Source: Mugil cephalus (lineage: Eukaryota > Chordata > Actinopteri > Mugiliformes > Mugilidae). From it: 64,000 nt of DNA. Both the position numbers and the translations under genes were made by a program. The first letter of the stretch is position 1. The number at the start of each line of letters is the position of its first letter. The notes beneath the pieces were generated by a model. That model did no database searches. It had not been told where the DNA came from and was given only the letters and a program-made list of their open reading frames with translations. Positions 13,250 through 34,852 of the stretch are shown one piece after another. The stretch spans positions 21,621,001 through 21,685,000 of the forward strand of contig NC_061779.1 of NCBI RefSeq assembly GCF_022458985.1, written 5' to 3'.

Positions 13250-14800
13250 TCCTTCCTGCCAGCGTGAAGCAGGCCGACGCACCTGAGGGTTATGTGATGG
13301 AGACGGGGCAGTCTCGGTGGCGCTTGCCTCGTTTTTAGCGGGTCATATTCAAAATAAAGTGACGCGTACCGCGCTGTGCGCCAATGCCAGGGAAGGGGGG
13401 CGTCTCCAACTATTTTGTTACAAACACGAATCCGGAGTAAGGAGTCTTTTTCCTGGGTATGTAACAGCTGCTTAAACTAAATAATAATCAGAGTTTTGCT
13501 GCCGTAACAAACGAGCGGTGCTTAAACGTGATCGGAGCGCGGTCGGTTGTCAGTGGCGCCTTTTGTGTCCCGAAATGAATCGAAGGGGGTGTTTTTTTTT
13601 TAATGCTCGCAACTGAATAGGCAAAACCATAACGTGGTAGCTGGTTTAAAAAAAATGTGCAGGAGGTCGTCGTGTCTGCTCGTAAACAGCCTGGCCGACG
13701 ATCGTCCGAGGTAGCCCGCTGTCTGGAAGTGGAAACATTTTGTCTGCAGCGCTGTGTGTGAGCATGTAATGCTTGTTTGCAAATGGATCGAGAGAAGGGG
13801 GGAGGGACGGAGGGAGTTGTTGTGGTGAGACAGGTTAGACATTTTACTCGCGACTGTTGAAGTAAACAAAGAATATGATTTTTCGTAGGAGCGCGGCTGG
13901 TCCTTCCGCGCGGCGAGGGGGGAAATCGGGGCTGCGTTTTCGGGGGAAGGCGGAGAATGGCGTGGCTCCGAGGTACCGATGTTTCCACACGGCGACGCCG
14001 TAGTTCCCGTTTCGTTTGACTTTGGCATTGTTTAGTAAGGGCAACTAGATCGACTGTAGCCGCCCGTACAAGAGATGCAGCGATCGCTCCCCCCGGGGCC
14101 CTGCTTTCTCCCCGTCCACCGGTGCCCGTGTGCGGATGATAGGTGTTGGTGCCTGGAGCCCTTTTGTTTGGGGTGTGCAGTCAGCGTCGCCGTCGACCGA
14201 CTCACGGAACAGGGGGCGACCTGATCCTCCTCCTCCTCCTCCTAGCTGTGTGGCTCCGTGTTAGGAGAAGGGGGGGTACCCACAGCCCGCAGTGCGTTGT
14301 GTTGCACGCTTCTGCGCGTAACTTTAAAAATAAATGACTCATAATTCAGCTGAGGATTGTTCTTTTATTGTGTGTTTGGGTTAGCGAATCCCAGTCAAAC
14401 TGTGTTTCGGGGGGGGGGGGGTCTGTAGCACCTCTTTTGTGAAGAGGAGTGCGATCGTGTGGGGGAATCCAATGGAGATAGTGGAGCACTGCGTGTGTGT
14501 GTGTGTGTGTGTGTCGCAGCCTACGGTCGCTGCCGAGTCCTCTGCCTGGGCTGGAAGGAGGAATCCCGGGCTGGGGTTGCAGCTCCGCCTGTCGTGGGCG
14601 ATGTTTTATTTTGGAAGTTCCACCTTTTGGGCGATTTGTAATGACTGCTCCGCGCAATGATTGGCTGCGATGTCTCCTTAGCACATCCGTAGGAGGGACA
14701 GGAGTGGCGAAGGCAGACGCCCTCCTTACAAAGTCACGTGGTGCGACTCCAGGAAGTAGCCTATTAAGATCTCTATACATCCAGTGGAAGGAAGGATGGG
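13250..14800. promoter_or_regulatory. CpG-rich block upstream of sin3a
   Basis: GC and CpG density rises sharply relative to the AT-rich flanks (for example around 13500-14330). The block includes a poly-G run at 14409-14420, a (GT)n run at 14493-14513 and an inverted CCAAT (GATTGGCTG) near 14660. It is separated from the sin3a promoter island by about 900 bp of AT-richer DNA. It could be an upstream alternative promoter of sin3a or a separate non-coding transcript. Minus-strand ORFs of up to 198 codons here look like GC-driven chance ORFs with no recognisable domain. Confidence 0.45.
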
Positions 14801-15780
14801 TGGATAGATAGATCGCTTTATACATGCAATTGAAAATTGCAGCGTTAATGTTGCGAATACAGTGTGAGGACATTTTGGCACGAAAATATACCACTAAATG
14901 CAAAAATGAGGCTTCAGTAGTGAGTGATAACGCGCTGCACATGGTGAATCCAAATCCAGTCAGCAGTGCGTAGCATGTTGTGTTGGTGTGGCAACGTGGG
15001 CATGTGCGAGTGCTGGTTTACCTACCGCACGAAATCAAAAACAGTGCAAAAAAAAGTTTGGGAAATTGCATCACTAATGTGTAATGCATTCTTACACAAT
15101 CATGTTGCCCTGTCCTCTGTTAAAATGCTCGGTGCCTTTTATTATTTCTCTGTTCTTTTTTCCCCTTTGTGCATTGTCCCAGAACATATTTGCACTTCAT
15201 CAAAATCCCAGAAAGTACTCTAAAACTACTAGCTGAACCCAGGGGTTTTGACCAAAATTATTATGAAGCTGCTATTTATAGTGTGTTGTGTGCAATTTAC
15301 TTAATGGAAACAGCACATTTCTCCCTAGGGGTACCCACATGGGCTGATCAGGCCAGCAACATACATACAAACATCACACAGAAACTAAGAATATAAATGG
15401 GCAACGAGAAACTATTCAGTATTAGTTACTGAATGACGCGAAAAAACAGTGTCACAGGATTTTAGAGTGTGTCCTCATTTTATCCTTGTTTATAAGCAAT
15501 TGAAGGGCCTGGTATTTCACTGTCAAAACACAGCAGATACCGGGGGCGGTGGGGGTGGTAAAGGGTTCTCTAAATCAGATCGAACCATCCTTCACGAAAC
15601 ACACAAAAAGAAAAATATTAAACACGAATTTTTATCTTGATAAGCTCGTTTTGTGTTTATATGACTCTTATTTGACCACGTTTCGATCTAGGCATACTTT
15701 GCTTTAGATTTTGCAACAAAAGTGTTTTCCCTCTGATAATGCCTTCGGGACTCCGCTCCACAGTGCTGGCATTGTCGCGC
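14801..15780. other. Intergenic between two CpG-rich blocks
   Basis: Moderately AT-rich sequence separating the 13.25-14.8 kb block from the sin3a promoter. No gene or repeat is recognised. Confidence 0.5.
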
Positions 15781-15960
15781 TTCAAGTCAAGTCAAAATGG
15801 GCGTGCTTGGTAGCTGAACCATAAACCCTTGATTGACAGGTCAAATCCCCAACCCAACCGCTGGTCCCGCCCCTTTGCGGATCCTCACTGCGAACTGACC
15901 AATAACGGTCGTCCGGGGGCGGGGCTCTTTCAGAAAACCCCGCCCCTCTTACAGCTAACC
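15780..15960 (+). promoter_or_regulatory. sin3a: sin3a core promoter (TATA-less, GC/CCAAT boxes)
   Basis: Clustered elements lie just 5' of the inferred non-coding first exon: GC box CCCGCCCC at 15866-15873, CCAAT at 15899-15903, GC box GGGGGCGGGGC at 15915-15925 and CCCCGCCCC at 15938-15946. No TATA box is visible. This is the layout of a housekeeping CpG-island promoter, which suits a broadly expressed corepressor. The exact start site is inferred. Confidence 0.65.
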
Positions 15961-16152
15961 GAAGGGAGATTGTTTTCCTCTCTCGGGGAGATTTTCACTT
16001 TGCTGTTCACTGCTTAAATTGTTTATTTTAAGTCGCACGCCATTGATTTGCTTTCCACATATATGTCGCTTTAGCGTCTTCTCCAGTCAGAGGTGTCGCG
16101 GTTAACTCGCAAGTCACGGACTATCAAATCATCATCTGCGAACTTCTGCTGG
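15960..16152 (+). other. sin3a: sin3a non-coding exon 1 (start approximate)
   Basis: A consensus donor (G|GTGAGT at 16153) lies in the CpG island, just downstream of the GC/CCAAT cluster and upstream of the first coding exon. It has no in-frame link to the protein. The 5' boundary is a guess from promoter position. The exon would splice to 18258, giving about 31 nt more of 5' UTR before the ATG at 18289. Confidence 0.55.
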
Positions 16153-18257
16153 GTGAGTTCATCTGAATTCATTCAGCAAGCTAACACTGCTAGCTAGCTT
16201 TCTACCGTTAGCAGACGTTTTAAGGAAACCGTATGGGGGATCGGGGGATTTTTCTTACCTGTCATTCACTCACAGATGGACCTGTTAAGGACACTCTAAT
16301 AAATCGATAGTTAACTGTTGCTGCAGGGAGCACGCTGGAGCAATAGCGAAGCACATCGCTAATGGTTAGCTGCATGTGCTTCCCTCCCAGCCCCGGACGG
16401 TGCTCGGTGTCGGGCTTCCCATGTTGTTTACATTAGCTAGCAGCTATCTGGCAGCTCGCAGCCCCTGACGACAAAACATGTCTTCTGCGAAGTTATTAAA
16501 ATAAACTACACGAAATGCGTCGTGTTTGTTAAGTCGACGAGGCTGCAAGCAAGTCGGCTGTTTTTCGCGCTTACCTGCTTGACATGGAGTATAAATTGTT
16601 GAACTCCTGCGCCACGCTCTAAATGGCGGGCGTGAGGAAAGCGTCGCGCTGTAACTCGAGGACGGTGCTTGTGTTGCTAGGCCACGAACGGGACGGCAAG
16701 TCGTTGTTGTCGGCTGTTAAGCGTGTAACAAAACCGTAGCCACTTTTGCCCGTGTGCGTCTACAGCGTTACTACACCGAGCGGAGCTGGGTTTTCTATAA
16801 ATACTGCAGCCTCGCCGCCTTTGCCCAGAATTGGTTGGCGAGCGGCTCGGCGGAGCTCCTGTGCCTGACGCGGTAGTAGTAGTACGCTGGCACTTCGGTT
16901 TGTCATTGTGTCACTTTGGCTCGACATTCTGGGTTTGAAACGTTGTTTATTCGCAGCCTTGCTTCCAGCGTCGCCTTTTTCGACGACGCCGCTCATTCAA
17001 ACGATGAGTTGTTTGCGTCTTGAGGAAGTTGTGAATGGCAGTCGGACTCCCACGTTCCCTCAGCACCTGTTTGTTGCACCGGTGACGTAGGCTGTCTGCG
17101 TTTCATTGGCTACCGGAGTCTTCGTTGGAGACCGAAGTTTTACATTGACTGCCTGTTATCACTGTGCTCCTCGCTTAGACGAGAGCACCGGAGGGAAATG
17201 TTTAAACATTTAAAACGAAGCCTGAAGCCATGTTTTCTTCTTTTTTTTTCTTACGAGGAATAACGTGAAATGATATCCCATATATCCACCACGGGCAATG
17301 CTTACACATGCAATCTGCAGTGTTGAGACGGAAACGTGACTATAGTTTCATTAAAGCACGTTTATCTTCTTGTCAAAAGAAGGAATCTCTGAAAAAACAC
17401 CAAACTGCTCTCCGAGTGCATGCATGGTTCCCCACTGCTCAAATGAATTCAAAACATATTATTCTTGCATGTATGTAAAGGTTCTCACTCATCCAGGTGA
17501 ATAAAGGCAACTGGACTTCTAGTACAGTTGCCTTTATTCATCGCCTTTTGGACATATTTTTCTTGTGTCTGTGTACATATTTAAATTGCAAATAAAGCTG
17601 GTTTTAGTACAAATGATTGATTTGATTGGATTTGCTACACCTTTCCAGGTTCCCTCTCATTTTGTCCAATCAGCAGTCCAGCTTTCTAATGTATTATATT
17701 TACTACCATGCGTTACTAAGACTCTTCCAGGGTAAAAGCCAGAAGTTTGGCTTTTGCCACATTACCGAGACTGATCAGCACTTCTCTAGTGTGTACCGCT
17801 CTGGGCATGACGTTGTGGGAGAGGCCCAAGGCACAGACAGGTTGAAACACGACTGAGCACAGACTTTTGAAGTTGATCCGCAGTGGCACACAGACATGAT
17901 CAATTTTTTGGTTTATTTCCCGATTTTAAGAAATCGACCATAAACTATGATATAAAAAACCTGACACTGGTTATTGCATGCACCAAATCAATATAGCCCT
18001 TAGGAGTCAACCTCTGTAAAAGCTTTGGTGTCTGATTCAATATGCGATCAGATGCTATGTAATAATTTTCTGTCTCAGCCATACAACCAAAGTGGTTTGC
18101 TGGCACTATGTGTCTCCATAAATTTACAGTACAAATAATAAAGTATTTCCATATGTTCCTTGACAGATTATTGAATGAAATCAATAAGCTGATTCTGATG
18201 ACTTGATAGAGGTCTGCCACTGTCAAATAAGGTCCATATGGTGTTCTGTACCTCCAG
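16153..18257 (+). other. sin3a: sin3a intron 1 with CpG-island 3' half
   Basis: The first kilobase is still CpG-rich, with several inverted CCAAT motifs (ATTGG at 16831 and 17104) and a CRE-like TGACGTAG near 17083. The rest is AT-rich and holds the hairpin at 17498-17540. No coding sequence is supported. Confidence 0.55.
17478..17541 (+). repeat. Perfect 16-bp inverted repeat (hairpin) within a repeat fragment
   Basis: Left arm 17498-17513 (TGAATAAAGGCAACTG) is exactly complementary to 17525-17540, with an 11-base loop. The 5' flank (AGGTTCTCACTCATCCAGGT, 17479-17498) belongs to a fish repeat family also seen inverted at 62131-62157. The hairpin probably arose within that repeat. Confidence 0.7.
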
Positions 18258-18288
18258 GTCTCGCAGCTCTCACGAGTATGAGTTCATA

Positions 18289-28151
<9,863 letters not shown>

Positions 28152-29102
28152 CCGACCACAGGAACAGGAGACTGACTGACTCCTGGGGGGAGGGGCTTGG
28201 TCCGAAGTCAAACAGGTCAGGAGTAGAGGTAGGGACGAGGGCTTATTGATGTGTTTTTAAAGGTCGACACGGGAGCACAATTAAGCTAGTTGCCGTGTGT
28301 GTTGCACCCGGGGCGGCAGGATTACTGATTTTTACCAGCGTTTTTAGCTGGGCCCATTTTTTCATAGGGCCTTTGGTGCCAAAACTTAGGAATGGTCGTG
28401 TTCCAGTCGCAGACCTGAGCTCTTACCAGCACTCGGAGCCACGTCACAAACTTCCCCGAGCCTTTTTTTTCGACAGGGCACAGCGACGTCAGCAGTGAGC
28501 TTGTGAGAGATAGAGTGGTGCTTTTTGTACTTTATCACACCTGAGCTTCGCCGAAGCCATCAGAGTAAGAAGCTCCATCGAAATCAATCATACAGGGAAA
28601 GTATTCCTCTGTACTATCAAAGGAAAAACAATATGATGGACAAGTGCACTTATTTAGCAAGAAGAATATGTTTCTGAAGTTACGTTTCCCCATATTGAAG
28701 GTTTGGAGGGAGCTCACGAAGTCTGAGAGATCTGGTTCAGACATTCCTGCGTTACGGCCAAAACACAATCATGTATGTTCACTAGACGGAAACACGTGGC
28801 AGCATTATTAGAAACTGTGCCTGAGCCCCAAACTGTATTGTCGGGTTAACATAGAAAAGCACTGTCGCATCTAATGTAAAAACAAAAAATGAAAAGGAAA
28901 AAAAAAAGAAACAAAACATAGCCTCACAACACTGTTTGGTCTCAGACTGTAAAATTGTATAGCTTGTGAATGTCAGATACTGACATGTATTCCAGTGTAT
29001 GTGTTGTGTATATATATATTATATATAGTTCTATTAACACACAATCCTCGCCGCCCTGGGTGTCAACCTTTTTAAGATGCCCTCTGCCAATACACCAGCT
29101 TG

Positions 29103-29146
29103 TACACACACAAACACACACACACATACACACACACACACACACT
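29103..29146. repeat. (CA)n microsatellite in sin3a 3' UTR
   Basis: Interrupted CA dinucleotide tract followed by a short CT run. Confidence 0.9.
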
Positions 29147-29542
29147 CTCTCTCGTCTCATTGTGGGGGGACTGTCCACGTGCCGCTCATGTTGTAAATAC
29201 ACTGTATATATTCTCAGACTTTTTATGACAGAACTGTGTTGTTGTGCTAGTAATACTTTCCAAGCTTACTGTGGACTTTAGTGATAAATGGCTAAAGTTA
29301 GTATGTATATGAAAAAGACAAATGCAAGACCATTTATTACCGTTTTTACCAAAGGGAGTTGATTATAAAAATAGCTGTTTTTTGCCCCCTTTGTGTGTTC
29401 CTTTATGTCTTTGCTTTTTAATTTCTGTAGTAAAAACATGGGGAAAAGTAGAAATGTATCCAGGTCCTTCAGTTTTTATATGAGAAAAAAAAATGTTTTG
29501 GTTTTTTTTTTCTTCTGAATGTGACATTTGGTTGGTTAGAAA

Positions 29543-29548
29543 AATAAA
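29543..29548 (+). terminator. sin3a polyadenylation signal (AATAAA)
   Basis: Canonical hexamer about 1.4 kb after the stop codon, with T-rich sequence just upstream and TTTTTG shortly after. It is the only canonical hexamer I noticed between the stop codon and here. Another AATAAA at about 29769 could be an alternative. Confidence 0.7.
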
Positions 29549-29570
29549 TCACTGCCCCCTTTTTGACAAC

Positions 29571-30490
29571 CGACACCGTCCATGGAGATGGTGGGACTCT
29601 TTTCAAAGTTCAGAGGAATGAACTCCACAGCAGTCTCACCTTGTGATGCACGCTTCCCTCCCTGGATAGATTTCTGCTGCGAACATCACCCCACACCATA
29701 TTTTTGATAACGGAGGAAGTCACACGAGCATGTCTTTAGTCCCTTTATTTAGACATTATTTAAAGTAATAATAAAAACGACATTTGTAGCCTACAGAGCC
29801 CTTTGTGGAGTTGTCGAGTGATTCTTTGTATTTGCTATTTGGTCATTTGTCAGGAAAGACAAAGGGAGAGTTTTGTTAGACCGTGCCAAGCTTTGGTTCA
29901 ACACTGAGTTCCTGGCCCTTCAGAAAGCATCAGACCTCAGTCACATTTATTATAATCACAGATAAATGAATCCTGTGAGAAACCGCTGGTGCCGACGGGG
30001 GTTCGTTATGAGTGACGACGCTCGTAGGACTGATCTAAACTGTCAGGAATCATCTAATAACATTTTCACTACAGAGCCAGCTCAGCTGACTGCTTTCCAT
30101 TTGATGTCTAGCTCGTGACAGATTGATGGTTCGTCCCTGCCAAGAACTTTTGCGTTTTCTTTCCAAAACTGTTCGTACGACGAGAGGCCATCTGGTGCAA
30201 TAATAATAAGATCAGATGACATTAAAACTATTTGATACGTGAATTAACGAACCCAAAGCCCAGATCAATCAAAGAAATTGATGGACTTTATAACTCTCTA
30301 GCCAGCCCAGTTGTACGGTCCAATGTGGCCCATGAATTTACAAAGTGTGAAAATTACATAGAAGACATCAACTACAATTTTTCAAACAATTGGCAGGATT
30401 GTTCCTAATGTGCTCACCAAGAGTAGCTGTTTTAGTCAGAGCTGTAGACATAATACAACACTGAGAGCCTGAACTAAACTGAATTTGACA
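29571..30490. other. Intergenic, no feature recognised
   Basis: Sequence between the sin3a 3' end and a repeat. A distal sin3a poly(A) site may lie near 29769. Nothing else is supported. Confidence 0.5.
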
Positions 30491-30499
30491 GCCTCACTC

Positions 30500-30722
30500 T
30501 AGAGGGTCGGGGGGGGGGGGGTCTATCACAGTCGACATTAGGCTAAGGTCGGGGTACATCCTGGAGAGATCACCAGTCTATCTACAGGGCTAAGACACCA
30601 ACACATTCACACCTACAGCCAGGAAAATCAGCAGTTATTAGCCCAACGAGCATTTCTATGGATGATGGGAGGAAGTCAGAGCGGCTGGAGAAAAGCACCA
30701 GAAGCAAACAGACTCCGGACTA
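30500..30722 (+). repeat. Teleost interspersed repeat (degenerate copy)
   Basis: Begins with a poly-G run and contains words in the usual order of a common fish repeat: GGGGTACATCCTGGAGAGAT, CACCAGTCTAT, ACATTCACACCTACAGCCA, GATGGGAGGAAGTCAGAG and GCAAACAGACTCC. The family is widespread in teleosts. I cannot assign LINE or SINE class with certainty. Confidence 0.55.
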
Positions 30723-31990
30723 ACCACATGTATTAATATGTTTGATAAATTACATGTTTCGTTTTGTCTGTGGGCAAAAACTTAATCTAACACAGTTTTC
30801 CTCATATTCAGCAAATGTCTCTTTACAGTACTCAAAGTGTTTGTTCTGTGTGCTAAAAAAGATTTATAGAGCAAGAGTGCCCCGATATCTCACCTGGTTT
30901 AGTGGGACCCCCCCCCGAACTGAGACTATGATGACGACCACCTGCCAAAATAAAGAAATAAAACTAACAGTTTAAACTACCACTTCGCCAACGTTACTTG
31001 TTGACCTTGGTGATGCACATCCTTGAATTTGGAGGCCGAGCTTCCCGGAGGGCCGAGGGAGGGATGGAGGGAGGGATGGGGGGGGGGCGTTTGTTTTGTT
31101 TGGCTGTTAAGTTTAAATATGAGAAATCTTTCTCAGGAACGTCTGGCTCCACATTCGATGATCTGGTGACGCTTTCGCTTCCTCAGAACTTAAACAATGA
31201 ATCAGAGTTTACCTTCCTCACAAACGACCAATCGCCGTCAGCGGCGGCGGCGGCCATCTTTGTTTGTTATCACAATCACACACAGATGTGCTTGGCACGT
31301 TAGGGACAACAGAGACATCCCAGCGTTGGAATAAACACAAGCAGTCACGGCTTTTTCCAACGTCACATTTTAAGTTGGAGTTGTTACAGAGGTCAAACAC
31401 GACTGGCAGCTGCACCACTAGAAGGAATCAGTCATTTTAACTGGACAATTCAGCCTCTTTCGGTCACTCATCTAGATCGTCTCAATTATATCTTGAGCAG
31501 TTATTGCTCTGCGCTTTTGGAAAGTGCTGACAACAATTTGGTTGCTGTGTTTTTTTAAATCATACTTTAACAATATGCTCATGAAACAGGATTTGAATGT
31601 CGTTCATTGAGGTATTAAATTAAATTAATGAATACAGGAGAAAGAAGAGTACAGTATTTTTGAACGGGGATCAGCAGGCTTTGGTACGAGCTCTTTTTAA
31701 AATGCCTCCATGAAATGATCTATTCCTTTAACATCCTGCAGAGGGAGATGTCACACCATCCACCTACCACGAGGGCGCCCTGTATCCTGCACATGCAGTA
31801 TTGACTTAACATGGATTTACTGTTCTCCTCTAAAGACGCTTGGATTCATCACGGCTTTTGTCTTACTCTATTAGTTGATCAAAAAGAAAAAGTGTCTCAG
31901 CACCTACTGGTTTCTTCACTCTTTAATGTGCTCATCACAGATCGTCTAAAGCTCACACATATTCAGTTTAGTTCTGAATGGAGAAAAGCA
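30723..31990. other. Intergenic, low-complexity G-rich patch only
   Basis: Contains purine-rich GGGAGGGA repeats at 31045-31090, a (CGG)-like run near 31245 and AT-rich DNA. The small ORFs look non-coding. Confidence 0.5.
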
Positions 31991-31996
31991 GCAAAC

Positions 31997-32322
31997 AGAT
32001 ACATTTATGAAGCAGAAACGCTCAGTCACAGACTGTGCAGCAGGTAGCGTACATACGTGGGAAAACTATAAATATATGGGTAGGTGTCTTATAGATCGGA
32101 TGAGTTAAGGTAATAGCACTATACTGTAACTCAATATTATTATTTACTGGAATTGTAAGAACTTCGTGAAGTAAAGACAAAGGCACCACTGGGATTCGAA
32201 CCCAGGATCTCCTGTTTACTAGACAGGCACTTTAACCAACTAAGCCACGGCGCCTATTGCTGGGTCAAAGTACCAATCAAATCATTCGGCCAGGCAAATA
32301 GATACATTTCTGAAGCAGAAAC
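31997..32322. repeat. 23-bp direct repeats bracketing tRNA-Thr copy 1
   Basis: AGATACATTT(A/C)TGAAGCAG followed by AAAC occurs at 31997-32019 and again at 32300-32322, with one mismatch. The pair frames the tRNA gene at 32181-32254. Such repeats suggest a tandem duplication or insertion footprint. Confidence 0.7.
32181..32254 (-). tRNA. tRNA-Thr (anticodon AGT), copy 1
   Basis: The reverse strand folds as a full cloverleaf of 74 nt. The acceptor stem pairs GGCGCCG with TGGTGCC (two G-U pairs). The A box is TGGCTTAGTTGG. The anticodon arm is CCTGT-CTAGTAA-ACAGG, giving AGT (inosine-34 in the mature tRNA, decoding ACU/ACC/ACA). The T arm and B box is GGTTCGAATCC. There is no intron. It matches cytosolic eukaryotic tRNA-Thr and should be Pol III transcribed. 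There is no TTTT terminator directly downstream, only TTTGTCTTT. A near-identical copy lies 2.7 kb away. Confidence 0.95.
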
Positions 32323-34740
32323 TAGTCTTATGAATTATTACATGGTGGTCAGTTTTTTATTAACTGATATTTAAATTTCCTTTTAATTATATCAAGTAGA
32401 AATATTTGTTTTCACACATTCTTTTCCCAGGTCAGCAAATCTGATGACCAACCACCATAAGAGACTAATGCAAACACTAAGGGAACAGTTGGGAGACAGA
32501 TTTGTGCTTATGTCATCTCTCCGTAGGTCAGTGAATCATGTGTGAGTTAGGTTAAAGGGGATCATCACATGAGTGATGAACGTTACAGAAGCTAATGAGA
32601 TGGTTTGGAAAAAGTCAGTTAGAGGGAACGTTTGTACTCTCATGTTGTCCAGACATTTGGTGAAATGTGTCAAATGAAAACCCACCAATGCCATAAAAAT
32701 ATCTGAGATATTAAATTAGTAACTTGTACAGTAATTTGTGCTCTTGTTCAAACAGAACACAAATTCATCTCACCGTGCCCTGACGTACGCCGCTTGCTTT
32801 CAGAATCACAAACAATGAAAGTTCGTGGAACTCGGTTTAGTCACAACTCCTGAAGGACGACAGAGTTCACAGTCCAGTCTGAGGACAGTGGAAATAAAGC
32901 CCGGGACAAAGCGTACACGCTCTAACACAGGTCAGTGTGTTCAAAGACAAAGGCCTGTATGGGTGGCCCCATATTTTAAACATGCGACACTGGACATGTC
33001 CCGGCATCTTTCAGATTGTTTCAGAATTCGCACACATCCACTCAAACACACAAAACCTTTGCCCACTTCGTCATGTTGGCACCGAGGCCCTGACGAGGAG
33101 GCACATGCCAGCAGGGCCCTCCATGCCTCCCACTGGTGCTCTAACAATGAGTTCCTCAAAGGCAGCACCAGCTAAGGGGATGCAGAGGCCTTTTCCTTCC
33201 CCAAAGCTCTTCTGCGTGATTACATCCTTGGAGTGCACACTCCTGAACTTTCAACAGCTTTCGGGTCCCTAATGTCGGCACTTCCGCAACTTCTGACTCA
33301 GAGAGTAAACCTATTATCACAACCACAGACCTGGTATTGTCCCTCAAGCTTGGAGGCCTTGGCACTCACAATCTGTGGCAATTAACTCACCGAGAGCGAG
33401 CGCGTCCATTTCTGCTCGTTACTCTTGCTCGCAGAGAGTCGTGGGTTTTAACAGTGCTTCAAAAAGCAACAGGCATTTTCGCTCTTTGACAGACCGCGGA
33501 GATTTCATAGGAACAAAGAGTCCGTGCGTCACAGAGGAGCAAACAGTCTTGGCAACCGTGATGGGAAGTTAACGGTGTCTGCATGATGGCAGGTTTTCGC
33601 AGTGCGTGCGCAACGCTTCAATTGCGTTCCTGAGCAAGAGCAGACTTTCCAAAACTTTGTGTGCTTTGAGGAGTGCTTCTGACATGGGTTATGGGGTTTA
33701 GCGCCCAGCGGATTAAAAGAATAAGAAGCATGAATCAGCGACGCTATTAATAACACAAAGTACTCATCGCTTTTCTCGCACAGACCATCCATCTCTCAAC
33801 TTTGTGGGTGACTTCTCCCCGCTGCATCCCGAGGCTGTTGTGTATATGAGAGGATTTGTTTTCTGCATGGTGGTGGATGCGCCGCTGAGACGTCTGCTTT
33901 ATGGGCTGATTTGTCTCAATGATGAGAAAGCTCTTCCCCGCAGGCTCTGCGCTCCTCTGTAAAAGGATTAGCAGAGTCTGGCTCCCTTACATAACCGCTG
34001 CACGCTCTTGTGCTGAACAGACGGTTTTACTTGCTCAGCTCCAGCAAATCCCACTGCCCCCAAAAAACTCAACAAACCTTCAGACATTCTCAGAACCATT
34101 TGGTAGACGTCAAACGAGGAAGGTCACCCAACGTAAACTGCTGCGCTCCGGACTGAGAGGCTCCCACAGCACCCTTCACCTGCCGTTCTGACGTCTTTCA
34201 AAGCTAAAGACCACATGCTGCAGTGCTGGTTCACACGTCGGCATTTCGAGACCATTATGACATCGTGGCTCTAAAGATAGAAATGTAGACACTGGTCCAA
34301 TGCTTGGATGGGCTGCCTGGTGGTCGCACGTGGATGGATCCTACTGACTTCAGTGACCCCACGACTAGTTCCAGCAGCTAGTCAAGTTTTATTTCCTGTG
34401 AAATATCACAGTGTCCCTTCTACAAATGTGCCCAACTGCCCAGACGATGAATCTTACAGACTCTGGCAGGCTCTTGATTTTTCCTCCACTGCCTCTGTAA
34501 GGTTGATATATGCGGTTGATTCTGTTCAAAATTGCTACTGTTAGTTTGCCATGAAATGTGGCGCACGCAGGCATTTTCCTCGGGATGACCTCAGACTTAT
34601 TTATCTAGTGCTGTGATTAGAAAAACGTTCGGAGTTGTCCAGGGCTGGATATGGTGAACCACGCCTACAGAGCTCCAGAACATTAGGAACTTAGCTCATG
34701 GTTTCATCATATCACTGCCATTTTATGAGCGGCCAGATCT
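32323..34740. other. Intergenic between the two tRNA-Thr genes
   Basis: No repeat is recognised. The stretch 33400-34060 has balanced composition without low complexity and might be conserved non-coding DNA, but this cannot be judged from one sequence. Overlapping ORFs at 32825-33272 share no known domain and look like chance. Confidence 0.45.
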
Positions 34741-34852
34741 TAGAATAATCACTGACTGTGCAGCAGCTGGCCTGGAAAACTGATAACATATGGATAGGTG
34801 TGTTATAGATTGGAGGTGTAAGATCTTCTTCAACTTTGAGAAATAAAGACAA

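Larger units (their letters stand above)
28152..29570 (+). other. sin3a: sin3a 3' UTR
   Basis: Runs from the sin3a stop codon to just past the first well-placed AATAAA (29543-29548). It contains a (CA)n run at 29103-29146, a TA-rich stretch at 29007-29028, three Pumilio-type octamers TGTANATA (29007-29014, 29192-29199, 29203-29210) and A/T homopolymers near the end. The end is inferred. Confidence 0.75.

Noticed and set aside
13488-14044. Overlapping minus-strand ORFs of 66-166 codons
   Set aside because: Three frames of the same GC-rich DNA are open at once, the mark of few AT-rich stop codons and not of coding.
14346-14942. 198-codon minus-strand ORF in the CpG-rich block
   Set aside because: Proline/arginine/threonine-rich text from GC-rich DNA, including a translated (CA)n run (HTHTHT). 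No domain, and no splice context or start worth trusting.
32825-33272. Two overlapping ORFs of 111 and 116 codons between the tRNA genes
   Set aside because: No recognisable domain, out of frame with each other, and no supporting splice or promoter context.
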